This document shows positions 45,549-54,768 of a DNA stretch of 64,000 bases, one piece after another. The DNA lies in contig UBNV01000001.1 of NCBI GenBank assembly GCA_900466945.1, forward strand, positions 248,001 to 312,000, given 5' to 3'. The number at the start of each line of letters is the position of its first letter. Position 1 is the first letter of the stretch. The DNA is from Hyphomicrobiales bacterium (lineage in GTDB: Bacteria > Pseudomonadota > Alphaproteobacteria > Rhizobiales > Rhizobiaceae). The notes beneath the pieces are model-generated. The model was not told the DNA's origin. It searched no databases and saw nothing but the letters and a program-made list of their open reading frames with translations. The position numbers were made by a program, and so were the translations under genes.

Positions 45549-45601
45549 CGTGGTGATTTGGCCGGCCGGCTTGCAGCCACGTAAAATAAGTCGCTAAAGG
45601 G
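45549..45601 (+). ncRNA. SAM-II riboswitch upstream of metA
   Basis: The segment follows the SAM-II order: a stem strand CGTGG at 45549-45553, GATTT, a central CCGGCCGG, TTGCAG then the partner CCACG (45577-45581), TAAAATAAG, and CGCTAAAGGG at its end. This is the pseudoknotted class found before metA in alphaproteobacteria. SAM binding would reduce metA expression. The match is by eye; the aptamer ends at about 108 bp before the metA ATG. Confidence 0.85.
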
Positions 45602-45617
45602 CCGAGGCGAGTTCGAA

Positions 45618-45700
45618 GACTTTCCGAGGACCGGTAGCGATATAAAAGCTGCCGGTGTTTTTGTTTCCGCGGTCCTCGAACCGCCGTGACAAGGAAAGTC
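45618..45700 (+). promoter_or_regulatory. Leader hairpin that can mask the metA ribosome-binding site
   Basis: GACTTTCC (45618-45625) is complementary to GGAAAGTC (45693-45700), which contains the AAGGAAAG Shine-Dalgarno sequence of metA. Inside it, CGAGGACCG (45625-45633) pairs with CGGTCCTCG (45670-45678), and a small GTAGC/GCTGC hairpin fills the middle. The base pair at 45625 is shared, so the two stems compete or stack. The layout suggests translational control downstream of the SAM-II aptamer. Confidence 0.6.
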
Positions 45701-45709
45701 GAGAGTAAG

Positions 45710-46639
45710 ATGCCGATCCGGATCCCCGATACGCTGCCCGCCTTTGAAACCCTCGTGCACGAGGGCGTGCGGGTCATGACCGAAACCGTGGCTGTTCGTC
45801 AGGACATTCGCCCGCTGCAGATCGGCCTGCTCAATCTCATGCCCAACAAGATCAAGACCGAGGTTCAGTTCGCCCGGCTGATCGGCGCTTCGCCGCTGCA
45901 GGTGGAGCTGACGCTGGTGCGTGTCGGTGGCCACAAGGCCAAGAACACGCCGGAAGATCATCTCCTGTCGTTCTACCAGACTTGGGACGAGGTGAAGGAT
46001 CGCAAGTTCGACGGCTTCATCATAACCGGTGCCCCGATCGAGACCCTGCCCTTCGAGGAGGTCACCTACTGGCCGGAACTGGAAGAGATCCTGAACTGGA
46101 CCGAGACCAACGTGCATTCGACCATGAATGTCTGCTGGGGCGGCATGGCCGCGATCTACCACTTCCACAAGGTGCCGAAGCATCCGCTGAAGGAAAAGGC
46201 GTTTGGCGTTTATCGCCACCGCAACCTTGCACCATCCTCCGTCTATCTCAACGGCTTTTCGGACGACTTCCAGGTTCCGGTCTCGCGCTGGACGGAAGTC
46301 CGCCGAGACGACATCGCGAAGGTGCCGGAACTGGAGATCTTGCTGGAATCAGACGAAATGGGCGTATGCCTGGTGCAGGAGAAGCGCGCCAACCGCCTCT
46401 ACATGTTCAACCATGTCGAATATGATTCCACCTCGCTGGGCGACGAGTATTTCCGCGACAAGTCGGCCGGCATACCGATCAAGCTGCCGCACAACTACTT
46501 CCCGCATAACGACGACACGCTGACGCCGCTCAACCGCTGGCGCGGCCATGCGCATCTCCTGTTCGGCAACTGGATCAACGAGATCTACCAGATGACACCT
46601 TACGATCTGAACGAGATCGGCAAAGACCTCAAGCGTTGA
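45710..46639 (+). CDS. metA: Homoserine O-acyltransferase (MetA)
   Basis: The 309-residue enzyme acylates homoserine as the first committed step of methionine synthesis. The start [15 protein letters not shown] is diagnostic. The nucleophile lies in [16 protein letters not shown] near residue 142, with the partner histidine region FNHVEYDS near 237. The acyl donor, succinyl-CoA or acetyl-CoA, cannot be decided safely from these motifs. The ATG at 45710 gives the standard start; the frame is open to 45686. A SAM-II riboswitch and a hairpin over the ribosome-binding site precede it. Confidence 0.95.
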   Translation: MPIRIPDTLPAFETLVHEGVRVMTETVAVRQDIRPLQIGLLNLMPNKIKTEVQFARLIGASPLQVELTLVRVGGHKAKNTPEDHLLSFYQTWDEVKDRKFDGFIITGAPIETLPFEEVTYWPELEEILNWTETNVHSTMNVCWGGMAAIYHFHKVPKHPLKEKAFGVYRHRNLAPSSVYLNGFSDDFQVPVSRWTEVRRDDIAKVPELEILLESDEMGVCLVQEKRANRLYMFNHVEYDSTSLGDEYFRDKSAGIPIKLPHNYFPHNDDTLTPLNRWRGHAHLLFGNWINEIYQMTPYDLNEIGKDLKR

Positions 46640-46732
46640 TCTCAAGGGCAGATGACGCTCGGATTTTGTCGGGACAGGCGGCGTCCTCTATGACAGGATG
46701 CCGCCGCCGATGAACCGAGCCATCTTCGTCCA

Positions 46733-47917
46733 ATGTTTCTGCCGTTTTTTCTGCGTCTGAAGGAAGAGAAGGTTCCCGTGACCCTGCGGGAATACCTGGC
46801 TTTGCTCGAAGGCCTGCAGGCAGGGCTGGTCGATTTCGACCCGGAGGGCTTCTACTACCTCGCCCGCACCACGCTGGTGAAGGACGAGCGCTTTATCGAC
46901 CGGTTCGACCGTGTGTTTTCCGAGATCTTTGGCGGGATCCTGAGCGAGGAGGCAGCTGACGGCGTCGATCGACAGGCGATCCCCGAAGACTGGCTGCGGA
47001 GGCTGGCGGAAAAGCATCTGTCGGACGAGGACAAGAAGCTGATTGAATCGCTCGGCGGCTTCGACAAGCTGATGGAGACGCTCAAAGAGCGGCTGGCCGA
47101 ACAGAAGGAGCGCCACCAGGGCGGCAACAAGTGGATCGGCACGGCAGGCACCTCGCCCTTCGGCGCTTATGGCTACCATCCCGAAGGCGTGCGCATCGGC
47201 CAGGAGACAAGCCGGCACCGGCAGGCCGTAAAGGTGTGGGACAGCCGAGAGTTTCGCAATCTCGACGACCGCGTCGAACTCGGCACCCGCAACATCAAGG
47301 TGGCCCTGCGCAGGCTGCGCCGCTTCGTACGCGAAGGGGCCACGGAAGAACTCGATCTCTCCGGCACGATCCGGTCGACGGCAGAACACGGCTATCTCGA
47401 CGTGAGGACCCAACCCGAGCGACGGAATGCCGTGAAGCTCCTGATGTTCTTCGACATCGGCGGCTCGATGGACGACCATGTGCGTGAGGTCGAGGAACTG
47501 TTCTCGGCAGCGCGCTCCGAATTCCGGCACATGGAGTATTTCTACTTCCACAATTGCCCCTATGAGCGCGTCTGGAAGGACAACCAGCGCCGCCATGCCG
47601 ATACTATTCCGACCCAAGACGTCATCAGAACCTTCGGGCCGGACTATCGGCTGATCTTCGTCGGCGATGCGGCGATGAGCCCTTATGAGGTCACGCATCC
47701 GGGCGGCTCGGTCGAGCACTGGAACACGGAGAGTGGAGCAGCCTGGCTGACGCGGCTGACCGACCATTTCCGCCGGCATCTCTGGATCAATCCCCTGCCT
47801 GAGAGCCGCTGGGACTATACGATGTCGGTGGGCCTGATTCGAAACCTGATAGGCAACCGCATGCATCCGCTGACGCTCGGTGGCCTGGAAGCCGCCGCAC
47901 GCGAACTGGCGCGGTGA
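46733..47917 (+). CDS. VWA domain-containing protein (CoxE-like)
   Basis: The 394-residue cytoplasmic protein has an N-terminal helical region (MFLPFFLRLKEEKVPVTLREYLALLEGL) and a C-terminal von Willebrand A domain. The MIDAS-like motif is MFFDIGGSMDDHV near residue 242, with Gly in place of the first serine of DxSxS. FVGDAAMSPYE near 316 and HLWINPLPESRWDYT follow. CoxE-like proteins work with MoxR ATPases in enzyme or complex maturation. No MoxR gene is adjacent; the one at 28684-29523 may be its partner. It begins 93 bp after metA. Confidence 0.85.
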   Translation: MFLPFFLRLKEEKVPVTLREYLALLEGLQAGLVDFDPEGFYYLARTTLVKDERFIDRFDRVFSEIFGGILSEEAADGVDRQAIPEDWLRRLAEKHLSDEDKKLIESLGGFDKLMETLKERLAEQKERHQGGNKWIGTAGTSPFGAYGYHPEGVRIGQETSRHRQAVKVWDSREFRNLDDRVELGTRNIKVALRRLRRFVREGATEELDLSGTIRSTAEHGYLDVRTQPERRNAVKLLMFFDIGGSMDDHVREVEELFSAARSEFRHMEYFYFHNCPYERVWKDNQRRHADTIPTQDVIRTFGPDYRLIFVGDAAMSPYEVTHPGGSVEHWNTESGAAWLTRLTDHFRRHLWINPLPESRWDYTMSVGLIRNLIGNRMHPLTLGGLEAAARELAR

Positions 47918-47958
47918 TCAAAAGACATATGACGACAACGATAACAGGCGAGGAAACG

Positions 47959-48969
47959 ATGACGAAAACAGTGTTTGGCGTGATGCCAACGGGAGAAGCA
48001 GTCGAGAAAGTAGTCCTGAAAGGAGGCGGCCTGACCGGCTCGATCCTGACCTTCGGCGCTGTCTTGCAGGATCTGCGTCTGGAAGGCCACGACGCACCGC
48101 TGGTGCTCGGCTTCGAGGATCTCGCCGGCTATCTCGATCACTCGCCTTTTTTCGGCGCAACGCCCGGCCGTTGCGCCAACCGCATCGGTGACGGACGCTT
48201 CACGCTCGATGGCACCGACTACCAGCTCGAACTCAACGAACGCGGCGTCAGCCACCTGCATGGCGGCTCTGACGGCATGGGGCGCAGGAACTGGGCAATC
48301 CTCGAACACGGTCCCGATTTCGTCGTGATGGAGATCACCGATCCGGACGGACGCGCCGGCTATCCGGGCACGACGCGCACCCGCGCCACGTTCGCACTCA
48401 AAGCCGGCGGCGTTTTCTCTGCACTCTATGAAACAGTGACCGACAGGCCGACGATCGCCAATGTCTGCCACCACGCCTATTTCAATCTCGATGGCCGCCC
48501 CGACATTCTCGGTCATGATCTGATGATCGCAGCGGATCACTACACCCCGGTCGACGACAAATTGATCCCGACCGGCGAAATCCGCCCTGTCGAAAACACG
48601 GCCTTCGACTTCCGCGAGATGCGGCCGATCAAGCTCGCCGTGGATGGAGAGCAGCTGGGCTACGACCACAATTTCTGCTTCTCCAGCACCCGTGTGGCCA
48701 AGCGAAGCGTTGCACTGGCCCGCAGCGTCAATTCTGGCGTGACGATGGAGATCCTGACGAGCGAGCCTGGCGTGCAGTTCTATGCCGGCGGAAAGGTCGC
48801 ACCGGGCGTTCCTGGCCTCGAAGGACGCTCCTACGGCGCCTTTGCCGGTTTCTGCATGGAAACGCAGGTCTGGCCGGATGCGATCAACCATCCGAACTTT
48901 CCGAACGCGATCCTGCGTCCCGGCGAAGTGCTGCGCCAGGAAACGGACTACGTGTTCGCGAAGGCATGA
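47959..48969 (+). CDS. Aldose 1-epimerase (galactose mutarotase family)
   Basis: The 336-residue protein matches GalM-type epimerases that interconvert alpha and beta sugars. Visible motifs are FFGATPGRCANRI near residue 65, the substrate/catalytic histidines in GVSHLHGG and NVCHHAYFNLDG, and the catalytic glutamate in FCMETQVWPDAINHPNFPN near 308. The ATG at 47959 follows GCGAGGAAACG, which is better than the upstream in-frame start at 47914. It has no signal peptide and should act in the cytoplasm. It is 41 bp downstream of the VWA gene. Confidence 0.92.
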   Translation: MTKTVFGVMPTGEAVEKVVLKGGGLTGSILTFGAVLQDLRLEGHDAPLVLGFEDLAGYLDHSPFFGATPGRCANRIGDGRFTLDGTDYQLELNERGVSHLHGGSDGMGRRNWAILEHGPDFVVMEITDPDGRAGYPGTTRTRATFALKAGGVFSALYETVTDRPTIANVCHHAYFNLDGRPDILGHDLMIAADHYTPVDDKLIPTGEIRPVENTAFDFREMRPIKLAVDGEQLGYDHNFCFSSTRVAKRSVALARSVNSGVTMEILTSEPGVQFYAGGKVAPGVPGLEGRSYGAFAGFCMETQVWPDAINHPNFPNAILRPGEVLRQETDYVFAKA

Positions 48970-49079
48970 TGTGGAAATGGGCCGGCTGCGGGGCAACCTG
49001 CGGCCGGTAACGCATGCGGGATACAGTCAAGCGCGTGACTGCGCCGGATTATCCCATCTTGTCTCTTGTGGAGGAAGAA

Positions 49080-49154
49080 TGGAGCGGGTGAAGCGATTCG
49101 AACGCTCGACCCCAACCTTGGCAAGGTTGTGCTCTACCCCTGAGCTACACCCGC
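49080..49154 (-). tRNA. tRNA-Gly (anticodon GCC)
   Basis: The minus strand reads GCGGGTG at 49154-49148 and CACCCGC-T-CCA at 49090-49080, giving a seven-pair acceptor stem and an encoded CCA end. The anticodon arm ACCTTGCCAAGGT shows GCC (glycine), and GTTCGAATC is the T loop. D-arm sequence AGCTCAGGGGTAGAGC is normal. No integrase or attachment-site duplication was seen next to it. The flanking gap 49155-49427 has no gene. Confidence 0.95.
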
Positions 49155-49427
49155 TCATAACCTCGATCCTGGGGTAGTGTCTGGATCGTGGGCCGTCCGT
49201 CTTGCGGCGACGGGCGCTATATGGCCCAACCGATTTTTAAATGCAACAGGGAAATGACGGATCGGTGCGAAAAAAATTGAGGTACACCGCAAGAGACTGA
49301 GAAAGCTCAGCTTTTGCGGGCTTGCTCGGCGCAGGAGAGATTGCAGGATGTCGGTCATGAGCCTATGGCTCGACAGGAATCCCAGTACATAATCGGACCA
49401 ATCACCGGACAATTGAAGCGAGGCCCC

Positions 49428-49931
49428 ATGACAACGCCGAAAACGCCAGACGATCTCTTCCGCCTTCTGGACGAGTTGGGGATCGCTCACAAGACGAAAA
49501 CCCACCCGCCCGTCTTCACCGTGGCGGAATCGGTTTCGCTGCGCGACGAGATCCCCGGCGGCCACACGAAAAACCTCTTCGTGAAGGACAAGAAGGACAA
49601 CTTCTTCCTGCTGACGGTCGACGAAAATGCCTCGGTCGATCTTAAAACCGTGCACACGATCATTGGGGCTGCCAGCAAGGTTTCCTTCGGCAAGCCGGAG
49701 AAGCTGGTGGAATATCTCGGCGTGGTGCCCGGAGCGGTGACCGCTTTCGGCGCGATCAACGATACGGGCAAGAACGTCACCTTCGTGCTCGACAGGGACC
49801 TGATGGAGCACGACATCATCAACTGCCATCCGCTTTCGAACGACGCCACGACCTCGATCGGCCGCGACGATCTGGTCCGCTTCATGGAAGCGACGGGCCA
49901 CACGCCGCTTGTCTTGAAAGTCACGGCCTGA
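49428..49931 (+). CDS. YbaK/ProX-type prolyl-tRNA editing protein
   Basis: The 167-residue protein belongs to the YbaK/ProX deacylase family that removes wrongly attached amino acids from tRNA. The core GGHTKNLFVKDKKDNFFLLTVDENASVDLK (around residues 43-72) carries the conserved lysine of the HTKN/K motif, and PLSNDATTSIGRDDLVRF near 140 is typical of the ProX (ProXp-ala) branch. The frame is open to 49314, but the ATG at 49428 gives the usual start. It is separated from the thioredoxin gene by 77 bp. Confidence 0.88.
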   Translation: MTTPKTPDDLFRLLDELGIAHKTKTHPPVFTVAESVSLRDEIPGGHTKNLFVKDKKDNFFLLTVDENASVDLKTVHTIIGAASKVSFGKPEKLVEYLGVVPGAVTAFGAINDTGKNVTFVLDRDLMEHDIINCHPLSNDATTSIGRDDLVRFMEATGHTPLVLKVTA

Positions 49932-49935
49932 CATA

Positions 49936-49961
49936 CGATCTTAACGGCCGATCTTAACGGC
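49936..49961 (+). repeat. Perfect tandem duplication of a 13-bp unit
   Basis: CGATCTTAACGGC occurs twice with no spacer (49936-49948 and 49949-49961), just after the prolyl-tRNA editing gene and 48 bp before the thioredoxin-TPR gene. It is a simple tandem repeat that could be a strand-slippage product or a binding site. Two units are too few to call it a known repeat class. Confidence 0.75.
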
Positions 49962-50008
49962 AAGAACGGCGGCCGCGCTAAGGCTGCGAAACAGGCGGGA
50001 GATGCACG

Positions 50009-50983
50009 ATGAGCGAATACGGCAACCCTTACGGCGGCTATGGCAACCAGACCATGACAGCCAAGGCCCAGTTCAATGGCGCTCCCGAAGGTTCCGCCCC
50101 GGCCGCTGACCTGATCAAGGACACGACCACGGCAAATTTCGCCCGCGACGTGATGGACGAATCGCGCAACCAGCCTGTTCTGGTCGATTTCTGGGCCCCT
50201 TGGTGCGGTCCGTGCAAGCAACTGACCCCGATCATTGAAAAGGCGGTCACCGAAGCCGGTGGACGCGTCAAGCTGGTCAAGATGAACATCGACGATCATC
50301 CGTCCGTCGCCGGCCAGCTCGGCATCCAGTCGATCCCGGCTGTGGTCGCCTTTGTCAATGGACGACCGGCTGACGGCTTCATGGGCGCTCTGCCGGAGAG
50401 CCAGGTCAAGGCCTTCATCGACAAGGTGGCGGGGCCTGCGGGCGCAGATCAGGCCGCAGAAATTGCAGCCGTGCTCGAGGAAGCCTCCGGACAGCTCGCT
50501 GCTGGCGATATTGACGGGGCGGCCCAGCTTTTCGCGGCCATCCTGCAGGCGGACCCGGACAATACCCAGGCAATCGCCGGCCTCGCAGACTGCATGATCG
50601 GCGCAAACCAGCATCAGCGGGCGCGCGAACTTCTGACCCAGATGCCCGAAGAACTGGCCAAGGCGCCGGAAGTCCAGGCACTGCTGAAGCGGCTCGACCA
50701 GATCGACGAGGCCCGCAAGCTGGGCGACCCTGTGGCACTTGAGCACACGCTGTCGCTCAATCCTGATGATCACGAGGCGCGCATGAAGCTCGCCAAGATC
50801 CGCAATGTCGAAGGAAGCCGCGAGGAAGCGGCAGAGCATTTGCTCCTGATCATGAAACGTGATCGGACTTTCGACGACGATGGCGCCCGCAAGCAGCTGC
50901 TGCAGTTCTTCGAAGTCTGGGGTCCCAAGGATCCCGCGACCGTGATGGCACGACGCAAACTCTCTTCGATCCTTTTTTCGTGA
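50009..50983 (+). CDS. Thioredoxin-domain TPR protein (YbbN/CnoX-like)
   Basis: The 324-residue protein has a Gly/Asn-rich N-terminal tail, then a thioredoxin domain with the complete redox motif DFWAPWCGPCKQLTP (near residue 68) and a cis-proline region QSIPAVVAFV, followed by a C-terminal TPR-like helical half (from about 160). YbbN/CnoX proteins are redox-linked co-chaperones; many lack one active cysteine, but both are present here. GGGAGATG lies 6-8 bp before the ATG. It sits upstream of a Lon N-domain protein, a protein-quality-control pairing. Confidence 0.91.
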   Translation: MSEYGNPYGGYGNQTMTAKAQFNGAPEGSAPAADLIKDTTTANFARDVMDESRNQPVLVDFWAPWCGPCKQLTPIIEKAVTEAGGRVKLVKMNIDDHPSVAGQLGIQSIPAVVAFVNGRPADGFMGALPESQVKAFIDKVAGPAGADQAAEIAAVLEEASGQLAAGDIDGAAQLFAAILQADPDNTQAIAGLADCMIGANQHQRARELLTQMPEELAKAPEVQALLKRLDQIDEARKLGDPVALEHTLSLNPDDHEARMKLAKIRNVEGSREEAAEHLLLIMKRDRTFDDDGARKQLLQFFEVWGPKDPATVMARRKLSSILFS

Positions 50984-51068
50984 GCCGCCTTCGGCCTTGA
51001 GTTTTGGCCGGAGCGACCCAGATAGAAGCAGGAATGAACACCGGATCTTCCGGACAGGATGTGCTTCG

Positions 51069-51749
51069 ATGCAAGTGGGAAATGCCCGATATCTGACGGC
51101 TGCGGACCTCCCCGAGACGGTCCCGGTCTTTCCAATTTCCGGCGTGCTGTTGCTGCCCGGTGGACAACTTCCCCTTAACATCTTCGAGCCGCGCTATCTG
51201 GCGATGTTCGATGCGGCAATGGCTGGCAACCGTCTTATAGGGATGATTCAGCCCGCCATGTCTGAAGTGCACGCCAATATCCTGCCCGAACGTCCGCATC
51301 TGGCGCCGGTCGGCTGTCTGGGGCGCATCACCTCTTTTACCGAGACGGGCGACGGCCGCTACATCATCTCGCTAGCCGGCGTCTGCAGGTTCCGCCTGAT
51401 GGACGAGGTGGCAACCAGCAGCAAACCCTTCCGCAGCTTCCATATCGCACCCTTCATCGCCGACCTGACAACCGGCGACGACGAGGCGCAGGTCGACCGC
51501 GCCGGCCTGTTGGCCGCTTTCAAGGCCTATCTCGAAGCCAACAAGCTGGAAGCGGATTGGGAAAGCGTCGAACGGGCCTCGAACCTCACCCTGGTCAACT
51601 CCCTCTCGATGATGTCGCCCTTCGGGCCACCGGAAAAGCAGGCGCTGTTGGAAGCACCGGATCTGAAGACCCGCGCCGAAACCCTGATCGCCATCACCGA
51701 AATCGTGCTCGCCCGCACATTCGGCGATGGCGACACCATGTTGCAGTGA
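51069..51749 (+). CDS. Lon N-terminal (substrate-binding) domain protein
   Basis: The 226-residue protein consists of a stand-alone Lon substrate-binding domain with no ATPase or protease part. [28 protein letters not shown] near residue 17, IGMIQP, and the [29 protein letters not shown] segment are characteristic. The frame is open to 50997, but the ATG at 51069 places the domain normally. It likely helps in recognition of unfolded or damaged proteins and is paired with the upstream thioredoxin-TPR gene and the downstream Trm112-like gene, 4 bp away. Confidence 0.9.
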   Translation: MQVGNARYLTAADLPETVPVFPISGVLLLPGGQLPLNIFEPRYLAMFDAAMAGNRLIGMIQPAMSEVHANILPERPHLAPVGCLGRITSFTETGDGRYIISLAGVCRFRLMDEVATSSKPFRSFHIAPFIADLTTGDDEAQVDRAGLLAAFKAYLEANKLEADWESVERASNLTLVNSLSMMSPFGPPEKQALLEAPDLKTRAETLIAITEIVLARTFGDGDTMLQ

Positions 51750-51753
51750 TCGT

Positions 51754-51951
51754 ATGGCCGACAATCCGACAAGCCTCGTCGATCCGAAAATGCTCGAACT
51801 TCTGGTGTGCCCGCTGACGCAGGGGACGCTGAAGTGGGATCGCGACACGAACGAACTCGTGTCAGAAAAGGCAAGGCTTGCTTATCCCATCCGAGACGGG
51901 ATTCCGATCATGTTGGTATCGGAAGCGCGCAAGCTTGAAATGCCGGCCTGA
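51754..51951 (+). CDS. Trm112-family protein
   Basis: The 65-residue protein begins [29 protein letters not shown] and matches the small Trm112/UPF0434 family with [13 protein letters not shown] near the C-terminus. Trm112-like proteins bind and activate methyltransferases; the bacterial partner is unclear. Only one of the usual zinc-binding cysteines (LLVCP) is visible, as is common in bacterial members. The ATG at 51754 is 4 bp after the previous gene, so the two are co-translated. The frame is open to 51727. Confidence 0.88.
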   Translation: MADNPTSLVDPKMLELLVCPLTQGTLKWDRDTNELVSEKARLAYPIRDGIPIMLVSEARKLEMPA

Positions 51952-51992
51952 ACAGACCGGCAAGCGATCTGTGGCATAGCTAGGCTCGCCGA

Positions 51993-53207
51993 TCAGATAC
52001 TTTGCCCACCCAGAAGGCGTGGGCGATCCCGACCGGAATGTCCTGCCGCTTCACGGATGAAGTAGCTCTTGAGCCCCGGAATGCGGTCGACCACGCCGAG
52101 GCCGAAATCGCGCATCACCCTGATTGGCGTTATGTCATTGGAGAAAAGCCGATTGAGCACATCCGTGGTGACACCCATCCGGAACGTGTCGAACCGGCGC
52201 CAGATCTGATAGCGCTCGAGCACGTTGACGGATCCGATGTCCAGCCCCAGGCGATCTGCTTCGACGACGGTTTCGGCAAGCGCTGCGACATCCTTGAAGC
52301 CGAGATTGAGCCCCTGGCCAGAAATCGGATGGATGCCATGGGCCGCATCACCTGCCAGAGCCAGTCGAGGCGCGATGAAGGCGCGGGCGAGTGTGAGTCC
52401 CAGTGGAAATGCGCGGCGATCAGCGGTCGCCCGGATGGTTCCCAGCTTGTGACCGAAACGCCGTTCGAGTTCCGCTTCGAAGACCAGTTCGTCGGATGCG
52501 ACAAGCCTGTCGGCATCCTCGGTGCGTTCGGTCCAGACCAGTGAGGAGCGGTTGCCCTTGAGCGGCAGGATGGCGAAGGGGCCGGCCGGCAGGAAGTGCT
52601 CTTCGGCCACGCCGTCATGCGGACGCTCGTGTTCCACGGTCGTGACGATGCCAGACTGGCCGTATTGCCAAGTCACCGTCTTGATGCCGGCAAGGTCCCT
52701 GAGCTTGGACCGTACGCCATCACAGGCGACGACGAGTCGCGCCGAGATGATGCTGCCATCCGACAGGGTCAGTTCGGCGCTCGGCCCCGTGTCGCGGAAA
52801 CCGGTCGCACGCAGCCCGTGACGGATCCCGATCCCGCGTTCCGCGCAGGCGTCACGCAGTGCCGCGACCATGCTCACATTTGGGATCATGTGCGCGAAAG
52901 GGCGGCCGTCCTCGACAGCGCCATCGAAGGTCAGGAACACGGGACGAACGGGGTCGGACGTCTTGGAATCCGTCACGATCATCCGGTTGATCGGCTGCGC
53001 GTCTGGCTCGATCCGATCCCAAAGGCCGAAAACATCCAGCATCTTGGTGGCAGCCGCGATGATGGCAGACGCCCGCAGGTCCTTCTTCCAGGCCTCTTCG
53101 GGCGCGGCCTCCACCACTTCGATCGCGAGATGCGGGGCGGCCTGCTTGATCGCAACCGCTGCGGAGAGACCGACATAGCCACCGCCGACGACGAGCACAT
53201 CCAGCAT
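51993..53207 (-). CDS. UbiH/UbiF-type FAD-dependent monooxygenase
   Basis: The 404-residue flavoprotein hydroxylase has the N-terminal FAD motif VVGGGYVGLSAAVAI, the ACDGVRSKLRD segment near residue 165, and the GD motif LALAGDAAHGIHPISGQGLNLG near 290. It resembles UbiH-type hydroxylases of the ubiquinone pathway, which modify the polyprenylated ring. The exact position hydroxylated cannot be told, and other aromatic-ring hydroxylases share these motifs. It is divergent from tesB. No membrane segment is needed. Confidence 0.9.
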   Translation of the reverse strand: MLDVLVVGGGYVGLSAAVAIKQAAPHLAIEVVEAAPEEAWKKDLRASAIIAAATKMLDVFGLWDRIEPDAQPINRMIVTDSKTSDPVRPVFLTFDGAVEDGRPFAHMIPNVSMVAALRDACAERGIGIRHGLRATGFRDTGPSAELTLSDGSIISARLVVACDGVRSKLRDLAGIKTVTWQYGQSGIVTTVEHERPHDGVAEEHFLPAGPFAILPLKGNRSSLVWTERTEDADRLVASDELVFEAELERRFGHKLGTIRATADRRAFPLGLTLARAFIAPRLALAGDAAHGIHPISGQGLNLGFKDVAALAETVVEADRLGLDIGSVNVLERYQIWRRFDTFRMGVTTDVLNRLFSNDITPIRVMRDFGLGVVDRIPGLKSYFIREAAGHSGRDRPRLLGGQSI

Positions 53208-53290
53208 GGCGATTTCCTTTGTTCTTGTAGACCTGATGACACCTATATAGATCAGCCTTGAACGGGTGCCTATAAGCGGAGCAATGCATT

Positions 53291-54175
53291 ATGTCGCAGC
53301 CATCAGGCCAGACCAGACCCATGCAGGACCTGATCGAGCGTCTCGATCTGGAAAAACTGGAGGAAAACCTGTTTCGCGGCAACAGCCCGCAGAACGGTTG
53401 GCAACGGGTCTTCGGCGGCCTTGTGATCGCACAAGCCTTGATGGCGGCACAACGCTGCGTCGATCCCGATCGCATCGTTCATTCCCTCCACGCCTATTTC
53501 ATGCGCCCGGGCGATCCGTCGATTCCGATCGTCTACCAGGTCGAACGTATCCGCGATGGGGCGTCCTTCACCACCCGCCGCGTGGTTGCAATTCAGCATG
53601 GCAAGGCCATCTTCTCGATGTCCGCCTCTTTCCAGGTGGAAGAACCAGGCTTCGACCACCAGGTACCGATCCCGAACGTTCCCGCCCCCGAAACCCTCAT
53701 GGGCGAAGCCGAGTTCCGCGCCGCCTTTCTCGCCCAGGCGCCCGATACGGTCAAAAAATACTGGGGCCGCGAGCGGCCGATCGAGATCCGCCCGACATCG
53801 CTCACGCATTATCTGTCGCGGGAGAAGCTGGAGCCGGAGGCTCATATCTGGGTTCGAGCTTCGGGACTGGTTCCGGATGACCGGCATTACCAGGCCGCGA
53901 TCCTCGCTTATCTCTCGGACATGACACTGCTCGATACCTCGCTCTACGCGCACGGCACCTCGATCTTCGATCCGGAGTTACAGGTAGCGAGCCTCGACCA
54001 CGCCATGTGGTTTCACAGACCCTCTCGTTTGGACGACTGGCTTCTGTATACCCAGGACAGCCCCAGCGCCGCGGGAGCACGCGGCATGACCCGCGGCAGC
54101 ATATTCACACGCGATGGAAGGCTCGTCGCCTCTGTTGCCCAGGAGGGCCTGATCCGCAAACGGGCAAATGACTAA
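53291..54175 (+). CDS. tesB: Acyl-CoA thioesterase II (TesB)
   Basis: The 294-residue double-hotdog enzyme hydrolyses acyl-CoA to free fatty acid and CoA. Visible features are RVFGGLVIAQALMAA near residue 38, the SLHAYFMRPGDPSIPIVYQVE segment, and the C-terminal LDHAMWFHRPSRLDDWLLY. The catalytic aspartate is within the C-terminal domain (YLSDMTLLD region). The ATG at 53291 follows an 83-bp gap from the divergent monooxygenase. It is followed by the glnK control region. Confidence 0.93.
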   Translation: MSQPSGQTRPMQDLIERLDLEKLEENLFRGNSPQNGWQRVFGGLVIAQALMAAQRCVDPDRIVHSLHAYFMRPGDPSIPIVYQVERIRDGASFTTRRVVAIQHGKAIFSMSASFQVEEPGFDHQVPIPNVPAPETLMGEAEFRAAFLAQAPDTVKKYWGRERPIEIRPTSLTHYLSREKLEPEAHIWVRASGLVPDDRHYQAAILAYLSDMTLLDTSLYAHGTSIFDPELQVASLDHAMWFHRPSRLDDWLLYTQDSPSAAGARGMTRGSIFTRDGRLVASVAQEGLIRKRAND

Positions 54176-54197
54176 AACAGCATCATTTTCGATTTTA

Positions 54198-54225
54198 TGC
54201 ATAAATTTTGTGCGCCCATTGTGCA
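54198..54225 (+). promoter_or_regulatory. Candidate NtrC-binding sites upstream of glnK
   Basis: TGCATAAATTTTGTGCG (54198-54214) fits the NtrC pattern TGCACC-N5-GGTGCA only loosely (four of six in each half). The adjoining TGCGCCCATTGTGCA (54211-54225) is a second, shorter-spaced match. They lie 73-100 bp upstream of the sigma54-type promoter, a normal distance for enhancer sites. Confidence 0.4.
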
Positions 54226-54297
54226 TTCATTTGCCTGTTTATTAGCTAGGCTTCTCAGAAGCTTTACATTTCAATAACTTATAGAGAATTTTGAATC

Positions 54298-54741
<444 letters not shown>

Positions 54742-54768
54742 GAACGGCTGTTAGGGGAGTTGTTACTG

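Noticed and set aside
49080..49154. tRNA-Gly as an integration site for a genomic island
   Set aside because: No integrase gene or repeat of the tRNA 3' end was seen within the window, and flanking genes are core-type.
49936..49961. Tandem 13-bp repeat as a CRISPR or iteron array
   Set aside because: Only two copies with no spacer and no cas or rep gene nearby.
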